Below, piece by piece: positions 14,425 through 31,559 of a stretch of DNA of 64,000 bases (positions are counted from its first letter, which is position 1; the number at the start of each line of letters is the position of its first letter). The notes below the pieces were generated by a model that worked only from the letters and a program-made list of their open reading frames with translations, did no database searches and had not been told where the DNA came from. The position numbers and the translations under genes were made by a program. The stretch comes from Halocaridina rubra. Taxonomy: Eukaryota > Arthropoda > Malacostraca > Decapoda > Atyidae. The stretch lies in the NCBI GenBank assembly GCA_037179515.1, contig JAXCGZ010020877.1, positions 2,501 through 66,500 of the forward strand, given 5' to 3'.

Positions 14425-14900
14425 ATTGTGATTACGGGAAAGATCCTATGCTCGTAACTCCCCGTCTCCTGGGGAAAGATCCTATGCTCGTAACTCCCCG
14501 TCTCCTGGTCAGTTCCATTTTTGTACTCAGTGATACTTGTCATATTTGTCCTTAAAACTATGATCTGAGTTAGCATTAACTACCTCCTCGCTTAGAGAAT
14601 TCCAATCATCAACTGCTCTTACACTAAAAATAAGTACTTCCATACACCCTGCATAGAAGTTTTCTTACAAAGCTTCAAACTATGACCTCTAGTTCTAGAG
14701 CTAGCCATATCAAAGTATCGATCCTATCCACTCTGTCAAAACCATGAAGGAATTTAAAAACCATCACCATAACCCCCTTCCTTATTCTAACTTTGAGTGA
14801 TGGTAACTCTAATACTCTCAGCCTCTCCTCATAACTGGGATTACGTATTTCTGGCACCAGTTTCGTGGCATGCCTAGGAACTTTTTCAATCTTCTCTATG
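14425..14900 (-). pseudogene. LINE family 1, copy B (3' fragment)
   Basis: Reading right to left it encodes the family C-terminus (PEIRNPSYEERLRVLELPSL, then the heptad around VFKFLHGFDRVD), with frameshifts, and then the 3' UTR. A 36-bp piece of the 3' UTR is duplicated head to tail (14436-14471 and 14472-14507). The truncated 5' end at 14900 directly abuts the 3' tail of copy C. Confidence 0.9.
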
Positions 14901-15510
14901 ATTACCTAATTGTGATTACCTAATTGTGTTTACGGGAAAGAGCCCAAAGCTCGTATCTTCCCGTCTCCTGATCGGTTCCATTTTAGACTTAGTGATACTT
15001 ATCATACCTGTCCTTAAAACTATGGATTGAGATAGCATTAACTACCTCCTCGCTTAGCCAATTCCAATTATCAACTACTCTTACACTGAAAAAGTATTTC
15101 CTTACATCCTGCAAAGAAGTTTTCTTACGAAGCTTCAAACTATGACCTCTAGTTCTAGAGCCAGCCATATCAAAATATCGATCCCTATCCACTCTATCAT
15201 AACCATGTAAATTCCAAAAGGGGCTGCATATTCAAGCTTTGCCCTCATGCAAGTTACATAAATATTTCTGAACATTTCCTTGTCCAAATGTCTGAAGGCT
15301 ACCCTTACATATACTAAGAAAGCATATGCCGCCTTTACTATGCCATTTATATGCATTTCCGGAGACAAATCTGCCAATAAGTTTTACTCCTAGATTGCCC
15401 TCTTTCTTCGTCTCTTGAAGTTCTGCTCCTGCTATTAAGTATGCAAGCCAAGGCCTTCTCGCACTTATACACATTCTCATAACCTTACATTATGAAGTAC
15501 TGAATTTTAT
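14901..15510 (-). pseudogene. LINE family 1, copy C (RT C-terminal fragment with internal deletion)
   Basis: Starts in the post-RT region (frame with CISARRPWLAYLIAGAELQE), and jumps near 15208 from the wall of the AAPFWNPH block to the HGYDRVDRD block. About 210 bp present in copy A are missing, which merges two parts of the protein. The 3' tail carries the 14-mer ATTAGGTAATCACA twice in the sense direction before meeting copy B. Confidence 0.9.
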
Positions 15511-21115
<5,605 letters not shown>

Positions 21116-21320
21116 AAACAATAAGTGACAAGGATGGGCTCTATCCAGGTGAGGAGTTGAGAGTCCTCTGCCTCCTATTGTTCATTCTCTCCTACTCTGC
21201 AGTTTCTTCTATAAGAATACTGCCTCCATACTCCCGTGAGAGAAGTAAAAGTGAACTAAATGGGTAGAGCAAGGGGAGTTAGAATCCCCCTAACGTAGTT
21301 TCTTCCTCTAGCTAAGAGTC
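21116..21320 (-). repeat. Dispersed repeat Y, copy 3
   Basis: Reverse complement carries GAGAGAATGAACAATAGGAG and GGCAGAGGACTCTCAACTCC, matching 10545-10600. Diverged; no coding capacity. Confidence 0.55.
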
Positions 21321-21647
21321 ATAAGCATACGGGAGAATCTGGTTTGAATACTCCAACCTCTTTACACGGGGGGGGGGCTTTAAATATAGAACTACGAATA
21401 AACGACAATATATAAGAAATATGTAAATGATCAAAGCAGATTTGCAGACTAGATTATAAGCAGATGGAAAGAGATTTCTCCCCAACAAGAGCCAGTCACG
21501 TAGAACTAATTGTAAAAGGATCGAGGATGAATTATGCTGCCGCCCGGGGTTCATATTTTCTTTTTACCATTCCTGGACATTTTTTTGCTTTCTCTCTTCC
21601 TTCTTCTCCTATTTTTTTCTCCGTTGTTTCGCTAATATCATGTTCAG

Positions 21648-21901
<254 letters not shown>

Positions 21902-21902
<1 letters not shown>

Positions 21903-22018
21903 TGCACTCAGGGTAACGATTACATCCGCCAAAACAAGTCCTTCGCAAGAAGGCAACCGTCCTAGCCCTTGGTATAAAAGAAAGTCCGTGACGTAAAACT
22001 GGAGCAATAATATTAATA
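21902..22018 (+). mobile_element. SINE body fragment (same family as 15931-16130)
   Basis: Starts at ACTGCACTCAGGGTAACGAT and continues through GCAAGAAGGCAACCGTCCTA, closely matching 16022-16120. The tRNA-like head is missing. AAT arrays lie on both sides. Confidence 0.8.
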
Positions 22019-22028
22019 ACAAATAATG

Positions 22029-22103
<75 letters not shown>

Positions 22104-22105
22104 TG

Positions 22106-22185
<80 letters not shown>
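22019..22185. repeat. (AAT)n then (AT)n microsatellite
   Basis: AAT at about 22023-22102 followed by AT at about 22107-22185. Confidence 0.98.
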
Positions 22186-22187
<2 letters not shown>

Positions 22188-22672
22188 TGTGGGGTGCTAT
22201 GCGACAGGAGAATAGGGATTAAGTTGAGGGGTAGAGTGCATAAGACAGTTGTGAGACCTGCGATGATGTATGGAGCAGAGACATGGGCAATAAAGAAGAC
22301 TGGATGTGGTAGAGATGAGGATGTTGAGATGGATGTGTGGGGTGACAAGAAGCGATAAGATCAGAAACGAGGTAATTAGAGGTACCTCAAAAGTAAAAGA
22401 AATATCAGATACAATACAAGAGTGTAGACTAAGGTGGTATGGTCATGTCGTTAGGAGGGATGAACAGTACGTTGGGAGAAGGGTGATGAAAATGGATATA
22501 CAGGGTAGGAGAGGGAGGGGGAGACCAAAGCATAGGTACATGGATTGCATCAGAGACGACCTGAGATCTAAAGGTTTGTTGGGTAATGAGGTATGGGACA
22601 GGAACATATGGAGAACACTGGTCAGAAACATCGATCCCACATAAAAGTGGGAAAAGATGTAGACGAAGAAGA
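22186..22672 (+). pseudogene. LINE polyprotein C-terminal fragment (RTE-like)
   Basis: Two overlapping frames. The first reads KLRGRVHKTVVRPAMMYGAE and TWAIKK; the second, after a frameshift near 22310, carries the conserved [13 protein letters not shown] block and then a Gly/Arg-rich [19 protein letters not shown]. These blocks are typical of the region after the RT domain in RTE-like elements, but no RT motif is left. A short hairpin (TCCCAC, ATAAAA, GTGGGA) and a GAAGAAGAG tail follow the stop, then an AT tract. AT tracts flank both ends. Confidence 0.8.
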
Positions 22673-23083
<411 letters not shown>

Positions 23084-23122
23084 GTCACTGACCCCGGAGT
23101 GTTTCTATCTCTCACCCACGCC

Positions 23123-23942
23123 ATGACAGACATCAAACCTTCTACAGTGGCAACAGACCTTATTGCGAACTTTAAACTCCCGACGTTCTCCACCATCGAC
23201 GCCCACATCTGGTTCTGACGTGCAGAAATACAATTTCGTTTAAAGAGGATCACAAATTCCGGAACACAAGCTGATCATGTTTTATCATCCATTCCTGACA
23301 CAGTCTTTCTCCAGATATCAGACTGGTTGGAATCCCAGGGTGACAATGCCATCGCATACCAGGACTTGAAAACCTTCCTCTTGAAGAAATTCTCTCCATC
23401 TCCAGAGAAAAGTTAAAATGATATTTGACCTCACAAAACAGGCACTAGGTGATCAGCGCCCTTTTGACTCACTTGCTAAGATAAGAGCTATTGCCCGTCT
23501 TTTTCCCAACAGTTCGGGTACCAGTCAGACAATTGATGTACTCCTCGCCCTTTGGTTACAGCGTCTTCCTGAATCTGTCCATGTTGCAATCACAGATTTT
23601 TCAACTTTTGATGATGCAGCTCTGGCAGCCCATGCAGACAGTCTTCTCGATGCACACAATGCAGCTAGTCAACCACCAATATATGCCAGCACACCTCCTA
23701 ACATTACCAATATCAATCACATGTACTCCAGCCCTCCAGACAAAGCCGTCGCTGCTGCCACGTCTTCATCTCGATCATCATTCTACAACAATGCCCTCAC
23801 GCGACCTCGAGCTAAAGAAATTACCTCATATTCTCAGAAAAGACTGGATGTCACATCCAAACTCTGTTACTATTACGCCTGCTTTGGTCACGCCGCCAAA
23901 AACTGCAAAAAACCATGTATATGGGCAAAAAACTTGCTTTAA
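23123..23942 (+). pseudogene. gag: Gypsy gag (structural protein), broken
   Basis: Forms the particle that packages element RNA. ATG at 23123 (MTDIKPSTVATDL). An in-frame TGA at 23216, within the HIWF block, and a TAA at 23414 with a frame change break the first part; the second part, 23418-23942, is open. Capsid-like sequence LGDQRPFDSLAKIRAIARLF is followed by a Ser/Pro/Ala-rich linker and a C-terminal knuckle CYYYACFGHAAKNC, an atypical Cys/His zinc knuckle (Cys spacing differs from the usual CX2C). The frame ends TAA at 23940-23942, nine bases after a slippery heptamer that leads into pol. Confidence 0.85.
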
Positions 23943-23965
23943 GGTCGTCGCTGCCTGCGGCGGCC
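23927..23965 (+). promoter_or_regulatory. Programmed -1 ribosomal frameshift signal (gag-pol)
   Basis: The heptamer A AAA AAC at 23927-23933 lies exactly in the gag reading phase (GCA AAA AAC). A 9-nt spacer follows, then a hairpin: 5' arm 23943-23951 (GGTCGTCGC), loop 23952-23956 (TGCCT), 3' arm 23957-23965 (GCGGCGGCC). All nine positions pair, seven G-C and two G-U. The protease frame is the -1 frame of gag and continues open from the heptamer. All parts of a standard frameshift site are present; activity is inference. Confidence 0.85.
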
Positions 23966-24391
23966 TCTGTCTCAATTAATGTTTTCTTCCTAATTGATTC
24001 CATTACAGGTATCAAATTCTTGCTTAACACAGGTGCCTGCAGGTCTCTCATCCCAAAGTCCATGGTCCACAGTGGGTGTAGTTCAGGTGCTGATAACAAA
24101 TTGGTAGCTGCCAACGGGTCTCGCATCACTACTTATGGATACAAAGTTCTCCAGCTATCCTTAGCCAACAGAACTTTCACGTGGAAATTTATTATTGCAG
24201 ATGTTTCTCTACCTCTCATTGGAGCTGATTTTCTTGCATATTTCCATCTCCTCGTCGATGTCGCCAATCGCCGCCTGGTGGACACCAACACCTTATCCTC
24301 AGTTGTCACTGTTACTGCACCTGCAGACCTCGCTCTTCGCATATCTAATGCCCAAGATGATTACTCCTTCCTGCAGTCTACGATATCCTGA
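23934..24391 (+). pseudogene. pol: Gypsy aspartic protease region
   Basis: Would cut the gag-pol polyprotein. Read in the -1 frame from the heptamer. The block FLLNTGACRSLIPKS matches the protease active site, but the catalytic DTG is NTG (AAC codon), so this copy should be inactive even where the frame is open. The second flap-like block (FIIADVSLPLIGADFL) and the ILGxDFL-like motif of retroviral-type proteases (LIGADFL) are present. A further frame change near 24380 separates it from the RT. Confidence 0.85.
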
Positions 24392-25338
24392 AGTCTTCAA
24401 ACTATAACTTCGCCAATCTTCCCGCACACCTCCAAGTCATGGTATTTTCCATTTCATACGAACTTCAGGTCCTCCAGTATTCTCAAAGTTTTGTCGGCTG
24501 CCTCCAGAAAAACTCACCACAACAAAAAAAGGTCTTCAATGAAATGGAAGAAATGGGTCTATGTCAAAAGGCATCAAGCCCATGGGCATCCCCATTGCAC
24601 ATAGTAAGAAAAAAGGACGGCACACTATGACCCTGCGGCGACTACAGGCGATTGAATATGATGACAGAAGCTGATCATTACCCTCTCCCTACCATTGCTG
24701 ATGTCATGACATACCTACATGAGTCCAAGATATTTTCCAAACCGGACTTGCTCAAAGGTTACTATCAAGTCCCTATGAATCCTGAAGACATTCCCAAGAC
24801 AGCCATAACAACTCCCTTTGGAACATATACGTTCAACTACTCTTGCTTCGGCCTCAGAAACGCCGGAGCCACTTTCCAACGCATGATGGATGGGATTTTG
24901 GGTGACCTACCCTTCTGTGATGCTTTTGTGGATGACATCCTAGGTTTCTCTCCTAATCATGACACCCACGCCAAACACCTCCACCAAGTTCTTGAACGTC
25001 TACGCTCTGCTGGTCTCATCGTCAGGCACGTCAAGTGTGCATTTGGTGTCAAAGAAGTAGAGTTCCTGGGACACTGTATCCTCTCCAAGGGTGTCCTTCC
25101 CCTCCAAGAAAAAGTAACCGCCATCCAGACATTCCCTAAGCCTACTACTATCAAGGCCTTGCAAGAAGTTGTAGAAATGGTCAACTATTACCATCGTTTT
25201 TTACTAAACATTGCTTCAATAATGACTCCACTATATACAGCACTGGCTGGTAACCCAAAATCACTATCCTGGGGCCCTGCCCAAGAAGATGCCTTTAATG
25301 CAGCAAAAAAAAGCTCTTTCTGCTGCAGCCCATCTTAA
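24378..25338 (+). pseudogene. pol: Gypsy reverse transcriptase domain
   Basis: Two pieces in one frame interrupted by a single TGA at about 24628, where the family has Trp (HIVRKKDGTL, stop, PCGDYRRLN). Motifs seen: the KKDG turn, FSKPDLLKGYYQVPM (first catalytic Asp), the FGLRNAGATFQRMMD block (normally FGLxNAPATFQ), and DAFVDDIL, the YxDD box with Phe first and both Asp kept. The end of the domain, VEFLGHCILSKGV, is conserved. The frame is lost in an 8-9 base A run at about 25305, just before RNase H. Confidence 0.93.
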
Positions 25339-25871
25339 CTTTCCAACACCTGGTCTACCTCTCATCTTGACTATTGATGCCAGTGAAACTGCAGTGGGAG
25401 CTGTCCTCGAACAGATTAATCATGGAGATTGTCAACCACTCGCCTTCTTCAGTGGAAAGCTTACTCCTGCTGAAACCCATTACTCCACCTTTGACAGGGA
25501 GCTTCTTGCTATTTATTTCGCTGTCCGCCACTTCAAGCATTTTCTCGAAGGTGTCTCATTTACCATCCAAACGGACCACCTTCCACTTGTCCACGCATTT
25601 ACCAAGTGAACAGATCCATGTTCCGCAAGACAACAAAGACACCTCTCTACTATATCTGAGTTTAACTGTACTTTGCAACATGTCTTGGGAAAAAAGAATC
25701 CTGTCACTGATGCACTTTGAAACACTGTTTCATCCATATGTCTTGGCCTCGACTACAGACACCTCGCAGAACTACAGATACAAGATCCTGAAACGCAATC
25801 TTGTCGTACATCACACATCTCTTCAATGGAAAGATTTACCAATAGACGAACAAGGGACCACCATCTTGTGT
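25289..25871 (+). pseudogene. pol: Gypsy RNase H domain and connection
   Basis: Would remove the RNA strand after copying. Catalytic residues are visible in LTIDASETAVGAVLEQ (Asp), FDRELLAIYFAVRHFKHFLE (Glu) and FTIQTDHLPLVHAFTK (Asp), in the usual order and spacing. A stop directly follows HAFTK, and another falls in the later GKKNPVTDAL block, so the region up to the integrase is readable only with two nonsense codons. Confidence 0.9.
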
Positions 25872-25917
25872 GACATGAGTTCAGGATGACCTCGCCCCTG
25901 AATTCCTCAGCCTCTTC

Positions 25918-26954
25918 AACGACACGTATCCCAACTTATTCATGGACTCTCTCATACCTCCGGCCGATCAACTGCTATGCTCCTCAAGAAAAAATTCATA
26001 TGGCACGGCATAACAAAAGACGCTAAATCTTGGTCCCGCTCCTGCTTGTCATGTCAAACTTCTAAAATCCACCAACATACTGAATCTGGAACTGGTACTT
26101 TTCCACAGCCACAAAGACGTTTCTCTCATGTCCACGTTGACATTGTGGGACCTCTTCCTCCATCAGAAAACAACAAATACATATTCACAATAGTGGACCG
26201 CTCAACCCGATGGCCCGAGGCAGTGCCCATGAAAGAGGCCACTGCCTCCACCTGTGCTTCTGCCTTCCTATCTGCCTGGATCTCAAGATTTGGCATCCCT
26301 GAACATATTACATCAGATAGGGGTTCCACATTTACATCCCAACTTTGGAATTCTCTCAGTCAGCTCCTTGTCTCCACAAACCATCACACAGCGTCCTACA
26401 ATCCAGAAGCCAACGGCATGGTTGAAAGCATGCACAGAACACTAGAGGCAGCCCTCATCACCAGCTGCACAAGCAAGTCTTGGACACATCAACTACCTTG
26501 GGTACTCCTTGAACTACGAACTACTCCCAAAGAAGGTCATAACGTATCCTCAGCCTTGATGGTATATGGCGACCCCTTGGTGGTACCTGCGGAGTTTTTC
26601 CAAACAACAACCACCATGAAGATCTCGAACGTCTCCGCCAGATAGTTGGAAACTACACACCTGTAAAACAAACACACCAGAATAACAGAAAAACTTTCAT
26701 TCCACGAGACCTCAACACAGCCACCCACGTCTTCATCAGAACGGATAATCATCGGACGCCTCTAACGCCTCCATACACTGGACCGTATAGAGTCATACGA
26801 CGACGTTCAAAGGCATTCCTCCTCAACATCTGTGGCACTGAGGAGTGGATATCCATTGACCGCTTGAAAGTCGCCTACCTTCAAGAAGATGATCCTCCTC
26901 CTATTCGTTTCTCTAGGGCAGGATACCCTTTAGTCTCTTCTAAGGGGGGAGCAG
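25918..26954 (+). pseudogene. pol: Gypsy integrase, with C-terminal GPY-type domain
   Basis: Would insert the DNA copy. Open in one frame at 25977-26645. The zinc-binding end includes IHGLSHTSG upstream and CLSCQTSK. Catalytic core: HVDIVGPLP (Asp), EHITSDRGSTFTSQ (Asp) and NGMVESMHRTLEAA (Glu), the D,D(35)E arrangement. After a frame change at about 26640 the C-terminal domain continues with TPPYTGPYRVIRR, the GPY/F module of Ty3/Gypsy integrases, up to the polypurine tract. No chromodomain was seen. Confidence 0.93.
26942..26954 (+). promoter_or_regulatory. Polypurine tract of the Gypsy element
   Basis: AAGGGGGGAGCAG directly in front of the 3' LTR, the place and composition expected for the plus-strand primer. 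Confidence 0.85.
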
Positions 26955-27248
26955 TGTACAAACGTACAAATTGTAAATAATATTTTCTATCAAGATATGT
27001 AATTATTGTAAATAGGTAATCATTTAGTAATTATTAAGTTATTTTAAAGTTGTATTTAATGGGTCAATAATTACTCTTGGGTTGTTTGTAACTCCTCCCA
27101 CTGAAATAGCTGTACATATAAATAACCCTGAATTTGATCATTAAATCAGTTCAATATTCTGCTTGTATTGGTGAACATCCTCTATTATATATATTAAGTA
27201 AAATAACTATTGCTTTCCGTTTGAAGTAGTGAAGTAACTACAGTCGTT

Positions 27249-27251
<3 letters not shown>
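26955..27251 (+). repeat. 3' LTR of the Gypsy element (297 bp)
   Basis: Begins TGTACAAACG and ends GTCGTTACA, matching 22789-23083 apart from about nine base changes and a TA insertion at about 27184. Confidence 0.97.
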
Positions 27252-27289
<38 letters not shown>

Positions 27290-27513
27290 TACATACATAC
27301 ATACATACATACATACATACATACATACATACATACATACATACATACATACATACATACATACATACATACATACATACATACATACATACATACATAC
27401 ATACATACATACATACATACATACATACATACATACATACATACATACATACATACATACATACATACATACATACATACATACATACATACATACATAC
27501 ATACATACATACA

Positions 27514-27601
<88 letters not shown>
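27252..27601. repeat. Compound microsatellite (AT)n (CATA)n (AT)n
   Basis: AT to about 27288, an uninterrupted CATA tetranucleotide run of about 255 bp to 27541, then AT to 27601. All reading frames here are low-complexity artefacts. Confidence 0.98.
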
Positions 27602-27604
<3 letters not shown>

Positions 27605-27649
27605 GACAAATATAAAATGTAACGATTAAAAGATAAATAAAAGGTATTA

Positions 27650-27679
27650 TTCTACTACTACTACTACTACTACTACTAC

Positions 27680-27775
<96 letters not shown>
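27650..27775. repeat. (CTA)n then (AAT)n microsatellite
   Basis: ACT/CTA run of about 31 bp followed by about 95 bp of AAT. Confidence 0.97.
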
Positions 27776-27776
<1 letters not shown>

Positions 27777-28229
27777 TGAGAAAACCAGGATGAGAAATAT
27801 AACGATATGAGTAAAGAAAAAAAAAAGTTTCTTTTTAGACTGTACTTGAATGTTTGTCTAGATGAGGGTTATCAACTAGATGAAGGGTTTATCAACTATA
27901 TCAGGGATTCACTGACCCTTAGATATGTGGAAATGATCTGTCATCTTGAGAAGGGGAAAATTCTACCATTTTGAATTGACAAGTGCTCTTGAAAATGTTT
28001 GTGGCTCCACGACAATCTCTATTTTGCCATGATGATTTATACACGTACATACATACATATATATTGGCTGCTATCTCCTTTGTGAGAGGGTGGCCGAGTC
28101 AAAGCATACACATTCACCAGAAGCTAATATACCTTAATCACTCCTCTTAGCTAATTATGAGTACATTTTATAGCTAAATTCTGGTAAGTATAATTAAGTC
28201 TCCTTTAGGATTCAATAATTCTCTGAGGC
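27776..28229. other. Unassigned DNA
   Basis: Contains a small imperfect local duplication (GGTTATCAACTAGATGAAGG, then GTTTATCAACTATATCAGGG) at about 27867-27906. No gene. Confidence 0.55.
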
Positions 28230-28745
28230 AACAAACGACCAGCTTGGCCAATGTACTCGCATACTTTTTAACAACCACTGCAGTTGACCTGACATAACCT
28301 TGGTGTGACTCGATTCTTGTTTTGAATAATATTCATTCATTTTTATCTGAGGGTGATGGGATAACTAAGTGAAAATCATATCTTTAAATAATGCAGTACT
28401 TACAGAATAAGCTGAATGTCTTTAACTAAAGCAATATTTTTTTTTTTTAGATTGTGACACCAGGACGGGCCAAAAGAAATTATAAAATAGAACAGCCCTC
28501 ATCGGGCCTGGGCACGAAGAATACATAAAGAGAAACAGAGATGGAGAGTGTAATGACTTGTCAGATGTGAAGGGATAATAAAAGATGTGTAATGAATATC
28601 CAAGAATATTCAGTGTTAGTGAATAAAGTAAGATATTTAGTGAATATAAAGTAAGTTTTTTAGTGGAGCGGATTGAGGAATTTAAAAATTTATTTTCCTT
28701 TAGAGGTTTAGGCATAATGAAAAAAAATAGATTCATACAAAGATT
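28230..28745 (+). repeat. Direct repeat flanking an old RT element, left copy
   Basis: 28230-28436 and about 28655-28745 match 30818-31060 and 31326-31410 in the same order and orientation. Shared signatures are TTGGCCAATGTACTC, GATTCTTGTTTT (left) or AATTCTTGTTTT (right), GCGATGGGATAA or GTGATGGGATAA, and GTCTTTAACTA. The middle of this copy is filled by a separate insertion (28437-28640). It could be a terminal direct repeat or the 3' UTR of an upstream, truncated copy. Confidence 0.75.
28437..28640 (-). mobile_element. Small repeat with the LINE family 2 type 3' end
   Basis: Begins with a T run (poly-A in its own sense), then a GTGACACCAGGACGGGCC and CTCATCGGGCCTGGGCACGA block that matches the 3' ends of family 2 at 37388 and 41353. 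Beyond about 100 bp it instead resembles 33885-34065 (GACTTGTCAGA, GATAATA). Probably a SINE or short element using the family 2 3' end. Confidence 0.6.
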
Positions 28746-28749
28746 TATC

Positions 28750-30817
<2,068 letters not shown>

Positions 30818-31410
30818 CTGTGTGGAAACGAACAACCAATTTGGCCAATGTACTCATTTACTTAATTACATCTATTGCAGCTGATCGGATATAACCCTGC
30901 TGAGACTCAATTCTTGTTTTAAATAATATTCTATTATTCTTATTTGAAGGCGATGGGATAAGTTGGTGAAAAAAAAAATATTTAAATAATTAAATATTTA
31001 CATAATTAAACAAAGTCTTTAACTACCGCTATATATTGTGAATTATGTAAGTTTTCAATGAAGTGGTCTCTCTTACTTTATTTAATTTTCGTGCTTTTCC
31101 CTCCAATTCCCTTATATCCTTAATCCCCTCCCCTTTTTTCCCTTCCTATCCTATCCCATCCTAAAAAAAAAATGAGAATATTTAGCAAGAGGGTCTGCCC
31201 CTCTCTTTTTATCTCTTTATTTATTTAATTTTCGTGCTTTTCCCTCCAGTTCCCTTATATCCTTAATCCCCTCCCCTTTTTCCCCTCCTATCCCATCCCA
31301 TCCATTCGCTTCGCTTCGAATGAGAATATTGTGAAAATTATTTTCCCTTGGAGGCTTAAGCATACTGCAAAACAAAATTATTCAAAAGATTAAATGGGTA
31401 ATAAAACTTA
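30818..31410 (+). repeat. Direct repeat flanking an old RT element, right copy
   Basis: Second copy of the 28230-28745 sequence, interrupted at about 31063-31325 by two tandem copies of repeat X. It resumes with a block near 31335 (ATTATTTTCCCTTGGAGGC) matching 28689 (TTATTTTCCTTTAGAGGT). Confidence 0.75.
31063..31325. repeat. Dispersed repeat X, two tandem copies
   Basis: Period about 142 bp. Both units contain TTCGTGCTTTTCCCTCCA and CCTTAATCCCCTCCCC; the junction carries GAATATTTAGCAAGAGGG, like 4926-4937. Ends at ATTCGCTTCGCTTCGAATG. Confidence 0.8.
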
Positions 31411-31559
31411 TCAAATTATGAATATACAATTTTAATTTTAATGTACACATTCTCTTGGGGCTGCTTATGAAGAGTGTTTAAAAAAAAATCGAATATGAAG
31501 CTACTACACCCACTTTTACTAAATCATAACGATAGCTTTAAAAATTAAAACAGAAGGTC
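31411..31559. other. Unassigned DNA
   Basis: AT-rich sequence between the direct repeat and the LINE family 3 tail. Confidence 0.5.

Noticed and set aside
23084..23101. Clear primer-binding site after the 5' LTR
   Set aside because: The sequence has the position and GACCCCGGAGTG-like content of one but lacks the TGG complementary to tRNA CCA, so I could not name a primer tRNA.
26640..26955. An envelope-like gene after the Gypsy integrase
   Set aside because: The space to the polypurine tract is about 300 bp and is filled by the integrase C-terminal domain.
28086..28110. GAGGGTGGCCGAGTCAAAGC as the start of a tRNA-Ser/Leu-like gene
   Set aside because: Resembles an A box but no B box or stems follow at a suitable distance.
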